A stretch of 64,000 bases of DNA from an uncultured Lachnospiraceae bacterium (GCA_947172705.1 CAMWCA010000003.1:55069-119068), one strand, 5' to 3'; numbered from the stretch's first letter, positions 1 through 9,274 are shown. Translations and numbers: made by a program. Notes: generated by a model from the sequence alone, not told the origin.

Positions 1-1269
1 GGGTTCGTCCAAAATCAATACCTTAATATTCCGTATCAGCCACTTCGCAAGTACCACTTTTTGCTGATTTCCTCCGCTCAGGGTTCCCACTTTTGTGACA
101 AGATCCGGTGCCTTGACATGGAGAACATTGCAAATATCAGCGCTTTCCTTTTCCAGTTCCCCGGTCTTTATAAACCCTTTATTAGAAAACCTGTCGCAAT
201 TGGGAAGGGCAATATTGGATCGGATACTCTGCAGTCCCACAAAACCATATATCGCGCGGTCTTCGCTGATCATTGCAATACCGTTTTTGATCGCTGAATG
301 TGTGTCCCGTATCATAACTTGCTTACCGTTTATGCTGACTGTTCCGCTTTTAAGCCTGTCCATTCCGAAAATGCTTCTTGCGATCTCGCTTCTCCCTGAA
401 CCCATCATTCCGGAAAATCCAAGAATCTCACCGGCTCTTATGGAAAAGCTGATATCCGAAAATCTGTCTCCCTTTAGCCCTTCCACCTCCAGCACGACTT
501 CTTTTTTATGGGGAAAAAGAGGCGGGTAGATCTCCTGGACGGAACGCCCCACCATCATAGAGATCAGGGTATCCTCATCCACATCCGCCAGATTTACATT
601 TCCGATCCACTGTCCGTCTCTTAAAACGGTAGCCTCATCGCAGATCCGATATACTTCGTCCAGTTTATGGGAGATAAAGACGATTGAAATTCCGGTCTTT
701 TTCAATGCCTCTATTTGTTCAAACAGATATTCCGTCTCTGCACCTGTGAGCGCCGAAGTCGGCTCATCCATGATAATGACTCTGGCGTTTCTGGTAATCG
801 CTTTGATGATCTCTACCATCTGTTTCTGGGCAACGCTAAGCTGAGACATTTTCATTCCGGCATCATAGTCAAGCCCCAGCTTCTTCATGTATGTCTGAGT
901 TGCCTCATACTGCTTTCTGTAACGGATCAATCCCAACCCGTTGGTCATTTCTCGTCCCAGAAAAATATTTTCCGCAATGGTCAGCTCCGGTATGGGATTT
1001 AATTCCTGGGGGACAATGGCTATTCCTTTTTCAAGGGCATCTTTTTCGGATCTGAATTTGATTTCCTGCCCATCAAATAAAATTTTTCCCTCATATTCCG
1101 TATACATGCCGGAAAGGATTTTCATTAAGGTTGATTTCCCCGCCCCGTTTTCTCCAAGCAGCGCATGAACTGTTCCTTCATATATTTTCAGGTTTACGTG
1201 ATCCAGGGCGCGAACTCCGGGGAAGCTTTTGGAAATATCTTTTAATTCCACGACCGCTTTCTTTTCCAT
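1..1269 (-). CDS. Sugar ABC transporter ATP-binding protein (RbsA/MglA-like), C-terminus cut by window edge
   Basis: This is the ATPase of a ribose/galactose-type (CUT2) sugar importer, with two nucleotide-binding domains in one chain. The start ATG at 1269 has GGAGG about 7 nt upstream and gives MEKKAVVELKDISKSF. Domain 1 shows the Walker A motif GENGAGKST, the signature LSVAQKQ and Walker B IIMDEPTSAL. Domain 2 shows the degenerate P-loop GMMGSGRSE typical of this family, a signature reading LSGGNQQK, and stops at the second Walker B (VLILDEP) because the window ends. About 423 of roughly 500 residues are present. Permease and binding-protein genes would be expected beyond the left edge. 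The divergent hydrolase and LacI regulator plus operators just upstream suggest repression by that LacI protein. The sugar cannot be told from sequence alone. Confidence 0.93.
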   Translation of the reverse strand, partial: MEKKAVVELKDISKSFPGVRALDHVNLKIYEGTVHALLGENGAGKSTLMKILSGMYTEYEGKILFDGQEIKFRSEKDALEKGIAIVPQELNPIPELTIAENIFLGREMTNGLGLIRYRKQYEATQTYMKKLGLDYDAGMKMSQLSVAQKQMVEIIKAITRNARVIIMDEPTSALTGAETEYLFEQIEALKKTGISIVFISHKLDEVYRICDEATVLRDGQWIGNVNLADVDEDTLISMMVGRSVQEIYPPLFPHKKEVVLEVEGLKGDRFSDISFSIRAGEILGFSGMMGSGRSEIARSIFGMDRLKSGTVSINGKQVMIRDTHSAIKNGIAMISEDRAIYGFVGLQSIRSNIALPNCDRFSNKGFIKTGELEKESADICNVLHVKAPDLVTKVGTLSGGNQQKVVLAKWLIRNIKVLILDEP

Positions 1270-1298
1270 AACACACCTCCTCTCTTTGCCAAGCTTTG

Positions 1299-1327
1299 TT
1301 AAAACGTTTCAATTACGAAACGCTTTT
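1299..1327. promoter_or_regulatory. Paired LacI-family operator-like sites
   Basis: TTAAAACGTTTCAA (1299-1312) is a near-perfect palindrome around a central CG. It is followed within a few bases by GAAACGCTTTT (1317-1327), a second site of the same type. They lie just upstream of the sugar ABC ATPase gene, where a bound LacI-family protein would block transcription. A LacI-type regulator is encoded 1 kb away. Confidence 0.65.
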
Positions 1328-1441
1328 CTCATGTTTGGCGTAGTTTTATATTATTATATTTAAGCTATATTTTCAACTATTATTTTTATTCTCAATCGTT
1401 TTTTGTGATAAATGCACAAATTTTAATTGGTTTATTGATTT

Positions 1442-1455
1442 TTAAAACGTTTTAA
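1442..1455. promoter_or_regulatory. Perfect LacI-family operator palindrome
   Basis: TTAAAACGTTTTAA is a perfect 14-bp palindrome with the central CG typical of LacI/CcpA-type operators. It lies about 85 bp before the hydrolase start, so it could control the hydrolase-lacI transcript. The rest of the 1270-1540 interval is AT-rich divergent promoter DNA without another clear element. Confidence 0.65.
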
Positions 1456-1540
1456 CTTATAATTGTTTTACAAGAATAATTACCGAAAGCGCATTGTCAT
1501 ATATGTGCAAAAATAATATACTTTAGGAAGGATTTTCCAT

Positions 1541-2206
1541 ATGGCGTTTCCTTCCGGAAAGGATCTTATGCAGACTGATGGGACTTACACCATTTCCGCC
1601 TCGGAAAACCTAAATATTCCTTACTTGCTTTATTATCCGGATGACTTTTGCCCTCAGAAGGAATCCCTTCCTCTTGTGGCTTTTTTGCATGGCGGAGGAG
1701 AACGGGGAAACAACCCCTGGCTGCTTACATGCCACAGTCTTCCTAAATTATGCATGAAAGAGCTTCCCGTGCGCTGTATCGTAGTCTCGCCTCAATGCGC
1801 TTCAGGAAAAGACTGGTATTATTATATGCCCTTTTTAATGTCTTTTATTTATGCCATTGCCGATGCCGCTCATGCCGATTCAAAAAGAATCTCTCTGACC
1901 GGAATCAGCATGGGCGCTTACGGAGTTTGGGAGCTTGCCGCCCTGTATCCCGATTCCTTTCAGAAGATCCTTCCCATCTGCGGCGGCGGAATGCCCTGGA
2001 CGGCTCAAGCTTATATTCACATGCCGATATGGGCTGTACATGGAGTCCTGGACGATGTTGTGCCAGCGGAAACCTCAATTCAAATGGTCAGGGCAATAAA
2101 CCTTGCAGGAGGCAGTGCAAAGCTGACCCTCTATCCGGATGTAGGGCATCACGCCTGGGAGCGGGTATTTGCAGACTCAAGTTTTTTAAAATGGTTAATA
2201 ACATAG
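1541..2206 (+). CDS. Alpha/beta hydrolase, esterase/dienelactone-hydrolase-like
   Basis: A 221-residue alpha/beta hydrolase of the prolyl-oligopeptidase-like esterase group that includes acetyl-xylan and feruloyl esterases. The oxyanion-hole segment LHGGGERG is near residue 50 and the nucleophile elbow is GISMGAYG. The likely acid is in GVLDDVVP and the histidine in VGHHAW, completing a Ser-Asp-His triad. There is no signal peptide, so it acts in the cytoplasm. The start has AGGAAGGA upstream. It lies 18 nt before the LacI regulator on the same strand and is divergent from a sugar ABC importer, so removal of acyl groups from an imported sugar or oligosaccharide is a reasonable inference. The true substrate is unknown. 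Confidence 0.85.
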   Translation: MAFPSGKDLMQTDGTYTISASENLNIPYLLYYPDDFCPQKESLPLVAFLHGGGERGNNPWLLTCHSLPKLCMKELPVRCIVVSPQCASGKDWYYYMPFLMSFIYAIADAAHADSKRISLTGISMGAYGVWELAALYPDSFQKILPICGGGMPWTAQAYIHMPIWAVHGVLDDVVPAETSIQMVRAINLAGGSAKLTLYPDVGHHAWERVFADSSFLKWLIT

Positions 2207-2224
2207 GAAAGAAAAGGACAAGAA

Positions 2225-3250
2225 ATGGAACGCGTAACGATTAAAGATGTGGCAAAGGCAAGCGGATATTCCATATCCACTGTGTCCCTTGCACTTTCAG
2301 AAAAAGCAAGCCGGGTATCTGATGAAACCCGGAATAAGATCAGAAAGATTGCATCTGATCTGCATTATTCCCCCAACCAAATGGCAGTGGGGTTAAAGAC
2401 CAAGCACAGCAAAATGGTAGGGATTATCATGGCTGACATGCAGAACCCTCATGTTGCCAGTGTTTTTATGACCATTGACAACGAGCTGCGCAAGTACGGT
2501 TATTCTCTGATCTGCTGCACCACAAACGATAAGGATGTGCTGGATGTACAAAGGCTCCAAAATCTGGTTGCCTGCGGCATCAGCGGTATCATTCTTGCCA
2601 ACCCCAGCATTTATGACCTGGGGGAAAATTGGGAAAAACTGAAGAATACCATTCTTGCCAGTAATCTTCCTATTGTAGGAAGGGATAATGCGTCCCTTTG
2701 TGAGGAAAAGATCGGAAGTTCCGTCAGCGTAGACTATGAAGAGGGGGCTTATCTTGCCACCAGACACCTGTTGGAAGCAGGGCACACCCGCATCGGATGT
2801 ATTACGGGTCCTTTAACCATGCAGGTTACTCAATATCGGCTGGACGGCTATAAACGCGCCTTAAGAGATTTTTCCATCGACTATGATCCGGTTTTGATTT
2901 ATGAGGGGGATTATGAAATAGAAAGCGGAAGCAACGCCCTGCCCTACCTTCTCGGTCAGAATGTAAGCGCCATTTTTTCTTTCAATGACAATATGGCGTT
3001 TGGTCTGTTCCGCAGCGCCCGGTCTTTTGGCATTACCATTCCCCGGGATCTGTCCGTGGTTGGATTTGACGATGTAAGCTTTGACGAAGTGCTGGAGGTT
3101 CCCCTTACCTCTATTCATATACATGCCAGGGAGATCGGCATCAGTATCGCCGATGAAATGATCCGCTTGATCAACGAGGATTCCCGGGATTTTCAGTCCA
3201 TTGTGTATACGCCGCATCTGATGGTGAGGGGGAGTGCGCGGAGGAAGTAG
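2225..3250 (+). CDS. LacI family transcriptional regulator
   Basis: A 341-residue repressor. The N-terminal helix-turn-helix starts at VTIKDVAKASGYSISTVS, followed by the hinge helix (PNQMAVGL). A periplasmic-binding-protein-like effector domain runs from about residue 60 to the end, with segments such as IGCITGPL and VVGFDDVSF. This domain normally binds a sugar. The start codon is preceded by AAGGACAAGAA. The gene is in a probable operon with the hydrolase and near three LacI-type palindromes, so it most likely represses both its own transcript and the divergent sugar ABC importer. Confidence 0.95.
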   Translation: MERVTIKDVAKASGYSISTVSLALSEKASRVSDETRNKIRKIASDLHYSPNQMAVGLKTKHSKMVGIIMADMQNPHVASVFMTIDNELRKYGYSLICCTTNDKDVLDVQRLQNLVACGISGIILANPSIYDLGENWEKLKNTILASNLPIVGRDNASLCEEKIGSSVSVDYEEGAYLATRHLLEAGHTRIGCITGPLTMQVTQYRLDGYKRALRDFSIDYDPVLIYEGDYEIESGSNALPYLLGQNVSAIFSFNDNMAFGLFRSARSFGITIPRDLSVVGFDDVSFDEVLEVPLTSIHIHAREIGISIADEMIRLINEDSRDFQSIVYTPHLMVRGSARRK

Positions 3251-3290
3251 AAACATCAAAAACAAAATATGAAATTTCTCCCTGTATAAG

Positions 3291-3330
3291 TTAAGCCTCC
3301 TGCCATTTTCGGGCAAGAGGCTTAAAAACT
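3291..3330. terminator. Bidirectional terminator between lacI-type gene and aspS
   Basis: TTAAGCCTCCTGCC pairs with GGCAAGAGGCTTAA around a short loop, with one mismatch that becomes a G-U wobble in the minus-strand RNA. The stem lies between two convergent genes and is followed by a T-containing run on the plus side. Confidence 0.6.
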
Positions 3331-3361
3331 TTTTCACCATCTATCTCTATTTTCCTGTAGC

Positions 3362-5113
3362 TTACTGTCTTACTTTAATATGAACCTCCCGCAGCTGCTG
3401 CTCCGTCACCTCATTGGGTGCGCCGCACATAAGATCCTGCGCCGTCCCGCTCATAGGGAAAGGAATAATCTCCCTGATATTTTCCTCATTGCGGAGAAGC
3501 ATGATCATGCGGTCTACCCCGGGCGCCATGCCTGCATGTGGAGGCGCGCCGAACTGGAACGCGTTATAGAGCGCGCCGAATTTCTGCTTCAACACTTCCT
3601 CATCATATCCTGCGATCTCAAACGCCTTCACCATAATATCCAGATTATGATTCCGCACTGCGCCGGAAGACAACTCCACGCCGTTGCAAACGATATCGTA
3701 CTGATAAGCCAGAATATCCAGAGGATTCTTCGTATTCAATGCCTCCAGACCTCCCTGAGGCATGGAAAAAGGATTGTGGGTAAAGCCGATCTTTTTCGTC
3801 TCCTCATCCTTCTCAAACATGGGGAAATCGTTGATAAAGCAGAAACGGTATGCATTCTTTTCGCAAATGTCAAGACGTTTTCCCAGTTCGTTGCGGATCT
3901 GTCCCGCAAAGCTTGCCGCACGCTCTTCCTTATCTGCAATAAAGAAGATCGTATCTTCCTTTTCCAGACCTGCAAGCTCCCTCATCTCCCCTTTCAATTC
4001 ATCGGGAATAAACTTATCAATAGGTCCCTTATAGGATAGATCCTCCTGTACTTCCAGATAACCAAGCCCGCCCATACCGATCTCTGTGGCAAACTTCAGC
4101 ATCTTCTCGTGGAAGCCCTTGGACTGATGTCCGTGGATCTTGATCGCCCTTACGGTCTTATTCTGGAAAGGCTTAAAGGTACAGCGGTTAAAAAACTCGG
4201 ACAAATCGATAATGCGCAGAGGATTTCTGAGATCCGGCTTATCAGAACCGAATTCCAGCATCGCCTGCTTATAGCTGATCACCGGATAAGGCGCTTTCGT
4301 CACCTCATACCCCTCCGGCGCAAACTTTTCAAAGGTCGCCGTCAAAACCTCTTCTCCGGCACGAAATACATCCTCCTGGGTGGCAAAGCTCATTTCAAAA
4401 TCCAGCTGGTAAAATTCGCCGGGGGAACGATCCGCCCTTGCGTCCTCGTCCCTAAAGCAAGGGGCGATCTGAAAATACTTATCTACCCCTGATACCATAA
4501 GCAGCTGCTTATACTGCTGGGGCGCCTGGGGAAGGGCATAAAACTTTCCCTTATAATGTCTGGAAGGCACAATATAGTCTCTTGCCCCTTCCGGTGAAGA
4601 TGCGCAGAGAATCGGCGTCTGGATCTCCATAAATCCCATTTCCGTCATTTTCTCACGAAGGAAGCGGATCACATTGGAACGGAAGATCATATTGTCCATC
4701 ACCTTGCGGTTTCTCAGGTCAAGAAAACGATATTTTAAACGAAGGTCTTCCCTGATCTCCTTGGAAGTGGCAACCTCGAAGGGCAGCTGCCGGTATACCT
4801 TTCCCAGCACCTCCACGCTATGGGCTTCCAGTTCAATGGTTCCCGTAGGGATCTTGGGATTGTAGGTCTCCTCATCCCTCTTTTCAATTTCTCCCTGAAT
4901 GCTGATACAGTCCTCCTTATTGATTCCCTTTAATAAGGAAGTATCCCTCATTACGATCTGAAGCACGCCGTACATATCCCTTAAGTCAATAAACGACACG
5001 CCGCCATGGTCGCGGATATTTTCCACCCATCCTGCAACCTTCATTTCCTTTCCGATATCGCTCTCGGAAATCTGATTCAAAGTACGTTCACGATACAATG
5101 TTGATAATTCCAT
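3362..5113 (-). CDS. aspS: Aspartyl-tRNA synthetase
   Basis: Class II aspartyl-tRNA synthetase of bacterial type, 583 residues. It has an N-terminal OB-fold anticodon-binding domain (VAGWVENIRDHGGVSFIDLRD), the class II motif 2 region with FRDEDARADR, a bacterial GAD insertion domain, and motif 3 near the C-terminus (GVDRMIMLL). The reading frame is open further upstream, but the ATG at 5113 is chosen because GGAGG lies 5 nt before it and the protein then begins MELSTLYRER, as usual for the family. The upstream extension would run into the T-box terminator. The T-box leader implies induction when uncharged tRNA-Asp accumulates. Confidence 0.97.
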   Translation of the reverse strand: MELSTLYRERTLNQISESDIGKEMKVAGWVENIRDHGGVSFIDLRDMYGVLQIVMRDTSLLKGINKEDCISIQGEIEKRDEETYNPKIPTGTIELEAHSVEVLGKVYRQLPFEVATSKEIREDLRLKYRFLDLRNRKVMDNMIFRSNVIRFLREKMTEMGFMEIQTPILCASSPEGARDYIVPSRHYKGKFYALPQAPQQYKQLLMVSGVDKYFQIAPCFRDEDARADRSPGEFYQLDFEMSFATQEDVFRAGEEVLTATFEKFAPEGYEVTKAPYPVISYKQAMLEFGSDKPDLRNPLRIIDLSEFFNRCTFKPFQNKTVRAIKIHGHQSKGFHEKMLKFATEIGMGGLGYLEVQEDLSYKGPIDKFIPDELKGEMRELAGLEKEDTIFFIADKEERAASFAGQIRNELGKRLDICEKNAYRFCFINDFPMFEKDEETKKIGFTHNPFSMPQGGLEALNTKNPLDILAYQYDIVCNGVELSSGAVRNHNLDIMVKAFEIAGYDEEVLKQKFGALYNAFQFGAPPHAGMAPGVDRMIMLLRNEENIREIIPFPMSGTAQDLMCGAPNEVTEQQLREVHIKVRQ

Positions 5114-5159
5114 GTTCTCCTCCATTTCTACAATTACTATTACAGCATTTCCCTGATTG

Positions 5160-5382
5160 AAATAAAAAAATCCCGAATTGAACTGAATCAATTCAGGACG
5201 AATTTAAATAACCTGTTAATCCGCGGTGCCACCTGATTTACTGCCTGGGCAGTCTCTCAACCAATTTTCAATTACAGCTGATAAAGTTGTTATTCACATG
5301 AACTCATTCTGCCGGATTTCCACCCTCCCGGCTCTCTGGAAGCGATCTTTCATGCTACTGGTCTTCGTCTTCGCCGATTACA
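5160..5382 (-). ncRNA. T-box leader riboswitch of aspS
   Basis: On the minus strand this leader carries the invariant T-box sequence GGTGGCACCGCGG (5221-5233), whose UGGN bulge pairs with the acceptor end of uncharged tRNA. It also has the conserved AGAGAGCCGG segment and ends in an intrinsic terminator just before aspS. It begins at a strong promoter at 5388-5416. The expected specifier is an Asp codon. GAC triplets occur in the stem I part (GACGAAGACC), but I did not fold it to decide which one is used. Confidence 0.92.
5164..5198 (-). terminator. T-box regulated attenuator terminator
   Basis: On the minus strand TCCTGAATTG pairs with CAATTCGGGA around a short loop and is followed by seven T residues. 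This is the terminator that competes with the T-box antiterminator ahead of aspS. Confidence 0.88.
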
Positions 5383-5387
5383 CTGAT

Positions 5388-5416
5388 ATCATAATGTAGA
5401 AAGCCGAATTTGTCAA
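5388..5416 (-). promoter_or_regulatory. Sigma-70-type promoter of the aspS T-box transcript
   Basis: The minus strand reads TTGACA (5411-5416), a 17-bp spacer, and TATGAT (5388-5393). The predicted start is close to 5380, the beginning of the T-box leader. Confidence 0.8.
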
Positions 5417-5435
5417 TTTGAATTTCCAAAACCAC

Positions 5436-5464
5436 TTGGAAAATACCGGCTCCTAATGTATAAT
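5436..5464 (+). promoter_or_regulatory. Sigma-70-type promoter for the OxlT-like carrier
   Basis: TTGGAA at 5436-5441, a 17-bp spacer, and a perfect TATAAT at 5459-5464, located 55 bp before the MFS gene. Confidence 0.75.
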
Positions 5465-5519
5465 AATAGTCGGAATTTAATGTTCTATTAACAATACATA
5501 AAGGAAAGTGAGTTACAAC

Positions 5520-6842
5520 ATGGAAAAATTAAAACAAAACAAGTGGGTAAGGGCTGCAATACCCGCGTTACTGCTCCACTGCAGCATTGGTACCGTCTAC
5601 TGTTGGTCGATTTTCAGCCAGGAGATCGCAGACTACATCGGCTTCTCCAAAGGCGCTACGGAATGGGCGTTCAGTTTTGCCATTTTCTTCCTTGGCATGT
5701 CCGCCGCCTTCCTTGGCAACATTGTAGAAAAGGATATTCACAAGTCCTCCCTCATTGCCGCTATATGTTTTGCCCTTGGAATGGCAGGCACCGGACTTTT
5801 TATCTGGTACGGCGGCGCGCATCCCGGCAGTATCCTTGCTCTGCTGGGCATTTACGTATGTTACGGCTTTATTATGGGTATCGGTCTGGGTACCGGTTAT
5901 CTTTCCCCGGTTAAGACCCTGATGCTTTGGTTTGAAGACCGGAAGGGTCTTGCCACCGGGCTTGCCGTTGCAGGCTTCGGCGCTGCAAAAGCAATCGCCA
6001 GCCCTATCATGCAGTCTCTTTTGGATTCCCTTGGAGAGGGCGGCATTTATAAGATGTTCCTGATTCTTGCGGTGGTATATTTCGTGATGATGTTTGTAGG
6101 GCATCTCCTCCTTGCAAAGCCTGCCGGATGGCATGAGCCTGCTTCCACCGAAAAGGGTGCACGCGCTATCGACGTGATCAAGGAAAAACCTGTTACCTTT
6201 ATTGGTATCTGGCTTATGTTCTATCTCAATATTACCTGTGGACTTGCCTTGATCTCCCAGGAAAAGATGATCATCAAATGTATCGGACTGGTTGGAATGG
6301 TAGGAATTCTTTCCTCCGTCACCGCAGTTTTCAACGCCGGCGGTCGTCTTGGATTTTCCGCATGGGCTGATACCTTTAAGGACAGAAACACCATTTACAA
6401 GATCATTTTCATTCTCTCCATTGCCGCTACAGGGCTTGTTATTCTCACCCAGGGCATTACCAATATGGGGCAGAATACTTTCTTTATGATACTGGTACTG
6501 ATCCTGCTGTTTGTGGTAAACGCAGGCTACGGCGGCGGCTTCAGCAATGTGCCTACCCTGCTTTCCGATCACTACGGCATGAAGAATATCAGCGCTATCC
6601 ATGGTATTACCCTTTCCGCATGGGCATTTGCCGGGCTTACCGGAAACCAGATGGCTTCCTTCATCGTAAAGCATTTCGGTTCCGAGGTGGAGCTTTCCCA
6701 TGCCCTTGCAGACGGAAGCACCGAAATCATCACCGTAAATCCCAGCGGTTATCAGATGGTGCTCTATGTAACCCTTGTGCTTTACATTGTAGCCGCAGTT
6801 ATCTGCTTTACCATGGTTGGAAGAAAGAAAAAAGAAAAATAG
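5520..6842 (+). CDS. MFS transporter, OxlT (oxalate:formate antiporter)-like
   Basis: A 440-residue major facilitator superfamily carrier of the oxalate/formate antiporter-like branch. It shows about 12 hydrophobic segments starting at AAIPALLLHCSIGTVYCWSIF, the family pattern of this branch at the first helix. It also has the cytoplasmic loop LWFEDRKGLATGLAVAGFGAAKA between helices 4 and 5, which matches OxlT proteins. A GTG exists at 5508, but the ATG at 5520 fits the AAGGAAAG ribosome site better. It is monocistronic, with its own promoter and terminator. Substrate is likely a small carboxylate, but members of this family vary and oxalate cannot be asserted. Confidence 0.85.
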   Translation: MEKLKQNKWVRAAIPALLLHCSIGTVYCWSIFSQEIADYIGFSKGATEWAFSFAIFFLGMSAAFLGNIVEKDIHKSSLIAAICFALGMAGTGLFIWYGGAHPGSILALLGIYVCYGFIMGIGLGTGYLSPVKTLMLWFEDRKGLATGLAVAGFGAAKAIASPIMQSLLDSLGEGGIYKMFLILAVVYFVMMFVGHLLLAKPAGWHEPASTEKGARAIDVIKEKPVTFIGIWLMFYLNITCGLALISQEKMIIKCIGLVGMVGILSSVTAVFNAGGRLGFSAWADTFKDRNTIYKIIFILSIAATGLVILTQGITNMGQNTFFMILVLILLFVVNAGYGGGFSNVPTLLSDHYGMKNISAIHGITLSAWAFAGLTGNQMASFIVKHFGSEVELSHALADGSTEIITVNPSGYQMVLYVTLVLYIVAAVICFTMVGRKKKEK

Positions 6843-6866
6843 CCAACTTCTGCATCATTGCTCTAA

Positions 6867-6905
6867 AAAACGCCGCCGGGCTTTTCACAGCTCCGGCGGC
6901 GTTTT
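6867..6905. terminator. Strong intrinsic terminator
   Basis: AAAACGCCGCCGG pairs perfectly with CCGGCGGCGTTTT around a 13-nt loop. It lies between the convergent MFS and ABC permease genes and can serve both directions. Confidence 0.9.
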
Positions 6906-6925
6906 AATTTAATGTGGAAACTTTT

Positions 6926-9274
6926 TTATCTGCCAGAAATCGTGTCGACTACCGACAGATCACGAATCCTCCTCGCCGGACTGTAAACGGCAAAAGCAAG
7001 GGAACATACCATCACCATAATGATCACACACAAGGGTACTATCGGAAAGCGCCATTCCGTCCCCCAGCGCATGGTAATCAGATTTTCAAAGCACAGCCTG
7101 CTTAAGGGCAATCCCAGACCGCAGCCAATGATCACGCCCCATATTCCATAGGTAACTGCCTCGGCGGCTACCATCTTAAGCATCTGTCCGCTGTCCATGC
7201 CTACGGCGCGCATGGCGCCATACTGCCGTATCCTTGCCGACACACTCATGGCAATGCTGTTCATAATATGAAAGGCGGAGATCAGCATGATCACTCCGAG
7301 AAATCCGTAGATAAAGAGCCTGAGAGACCAGACCGCCCCCTTTACCTCCTCATTGTTCAGACGCCTGTCGGAAAAAGCTGCGTTTTCCCCTCCCAGGGCA
7401 CGTATCCTCTGAATTACATGATCTCCTGCGTTGCGGGTTAATTGGACGTCAATAATGGTATACGCTTTTTCACCTGTCAGACTTGTGAAAGTGTCTTCGG
7501 AACAGATCAGAATATCCTGCCCTTCTGTGGCGCTAAAAGGGCAGTCGCTTAATACTCCCGCAACCTTCAGCAGCGATTTTTCTCCCTGAAAATCCATTGT
7601 GATCTCTTCCCCTGCCTGCAGGGAATCCTCCCCCTTATAAACTGCCAGAACCGCCTCCCCTTCTGTGAGTTCCGAAAAAGAACCTTCTATCAGTGAATCC
7701 TTCGCCCACTCCATCTGAAAGTCTTCATAGGATATCAGATACGCCTGTCTTTCCCCGGCTTGTGTCCGGACAGGCACATCGTAGGCAAAGCTTCTTCCAA
7801 ATGCACGTTTCACTCCATCCATACTCATCAACTCCCTGCTCAGATTCTTATCCAGGGAACAGGAATTGTCCGGGCTGATGATGGAAACATCCGGCGCGCT
7901 GGGTTTCAGGGGATTTACCGCATGTTTCATGAAATCAACCGTCACCGAAAAGGTTAAAAAAAGGATAATACTGAAAGCAAAGGAACAAGCCATCAAAATG
8001 AAATTTTTACGACTTCCCAGTGCATGATGGACCCCCAGCCCTGTTTCGATTCCATAAAAGCGGGTATTTGCCGCTTTTCTTATCTTTTTGCGGTTTGAAG
8101 CGTTCCCCGATGCGGCAACAAGGGGAGAAACCTGAGCTGCTTTCCTTGCAGGGCTTTGGGCGGCAAGACAAACGGTAATCACGCCGATCACAACGCCTGC
8201 AAAAATTCCAATGAAACTGATTCCAAAGCAGGGTAATTCTCCAAAATAGCTAGGGCTCAGCGCCCGCAGCAGTGCGCTCAATGCCCAGACCATCACAGTC
8301 CCAAGCAGGACTCCTTCCGGTACAGCGGATCTGCACCAGTACAGCGCTTCTTTTCTCACAAAACGGATCACCTGCTTTTGGGAAGCGCCCAGACAGCGGA
8401 GCATTCCAAAAAACACCGTGCGCTGCGCCACATTACTGTTCAGGCTGCCCGCTATCATCAAAATTCCCGCAACGGCAACCAGAAAGGCAAGCACAAGGGC
8501 AACTGCATAAATTGCCATCATACTCACATCCTGACTCTGCCCTATGGTGGCAAGCAGTAATTCATTTCTATTTACCTGCTCTTCCGGAATCTGGAACTGT
8601 TTTTGTATCTCTTTGATTTCTTTCTGAATATTACATCTGGAAGAAAACTTCACATACAAACAGGAATCATAATTATTTTCTGAGCCAGCCAAAGACAGGT
8701 TCCGAAAGTCCTCCGTGCGCATGGCAACGCCAAAAACATCCTTCACGGCAAGCATGGGAAACTGACCCCAAAATCCCGTCACATGATAGGTCTTTTCAGT
8801 GCCTTCAGGCGTCATAAGGGAAATTTCATCCCCCAGCTCAAGAGAAAGCCTCTCCCTCATATTTTGGTCGATCACCACACCGCCTTCCTCCTCTGGAAAG
8901 CTTCCCTCCACAAGCTCCGCCGTGGGAAAAATATTCAGGGCATCTTCATCCATCCCCAGTATAACGGCTTCCGTTCCCTCCACCTGATAATGCATGGTAA
9001 GTCTGTAATTCAAAGTATCATATCTGGTAGCGGCAAGTACTTTCGGTCTTTGGCTGATCAACGCCGCCTCATGGTCACTGACGCTGCGAAAGCCTGCATG
9101 CCACTCTCCGTAGTTGATTTTTGCCTGGGCGTTCTGACTGCGTATCTCCATATCCGCCATACCAAAAATAGCGGTTATCAGAAACACGCTTAAAATAATA
9201 CAGATCCGAACCATACGGCTCTGCCTTCTGTTCGCCTTCTGGGAAATGGGAACAAGGTCAAGATAGCTTTTCAT
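6926..9274 (-). CDS. FtsX-family ABC transporter permease
   Basis: A 782-residue permease with two FtsX/MacB-type repeats. It has an N-terminal membrane helix (MVRICIILSVFLITAIFG), a large extracellular domain, then a three-helix FtsX block near residues 250-370. A second helix and extracellular domain follow, and a final FtsX block near 660-780 contains MSVSARIRQYGAMRAVGM. It is translated with the upstream ATPase, overlapping it by 17 nt, from an ATG with GGAGG 9 nt upstream. The ATPase/permease/sensor/regulator arrangement resembles clostridial peptide-detoxification or envelope-stress transporters. There is no evidence for a specific antibiotic. Confidence 0.93.
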   Translation of the reverse strand: MKSYLDLVPISQKANRRQSRMVRICIILSVFLITAIFGMADMEIRSQNAQAKINYGEWHAGFRSVSDHEAALISQRPKVLAATRYDTLNYRLTMHYQVEGTEAVILGMDEDALNIFPTAELVEGSFPEEEGGVVIDQNMRERLSLELGDEISLMTPEGTEKTYHVTGFWGQFPMLAVKDVFGVAMRTEDFRNLSLAGSENNYDSCLYVKFSSRCNIQKEIKEIQKQFQIPEEQVNRNELLLATIGQSQDVSMMAIYAVALVLAFLVAVAGILMIAGSLNSNVAQRTVFFGMLRCLGASQKQVIRFVRKEALYWCRSAVPEGVLLGTVMVWALSALLRALSPSYFGELPCFGISFIGIFAGVVIGVITVCLAAQSPARKAAQVSPLVAASGNASNRKKIRKAANTRFYGIETGLGVHHALGSRKNFILMACSFAFSIILFLTFSVTVDFMKHAVNPLKPSAPDVSIISPDNSCSLDKNLSRELMSMDGVKRAFGRSFAYDVPVRTQAGERQAYLISYEDFQMEWAKDSLIEGSFSELTEGEAVLAVYKGEDSLQAGEEITMDFQGEKSLLKVAGVLSDCPFSATEGQDILICSEDTFTSLTGEKAYTIIDVQLTRNAGDHVIQRIRALGGENAAFSDRRLNNEEVKGAVWSLRLFIYGFLGVIMLISAFHIMNSIAMSVSARIRQYGAMRAVGMDSGQMLKMVAAEAVTYGIWGVIIGCGLGLPLSRLCFENLITMRWGTEWRFPIVPLCVIIMVMVCSLAFAVYSPARRIRDLSVVDTISGR

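Noticed and set aside
3380..4039. Plus-strand open frame of 219 residues opposite aspS
   Set aside because: It is antisense to strongly conserved synthetase coding sequence and has no ribosome site or recognisable product.
5568..6701. Minus-strand frame of 377 residues opposite the MFS gene
   Set aside because: Low-complexity antisense product opposite a clear membrane transporter.
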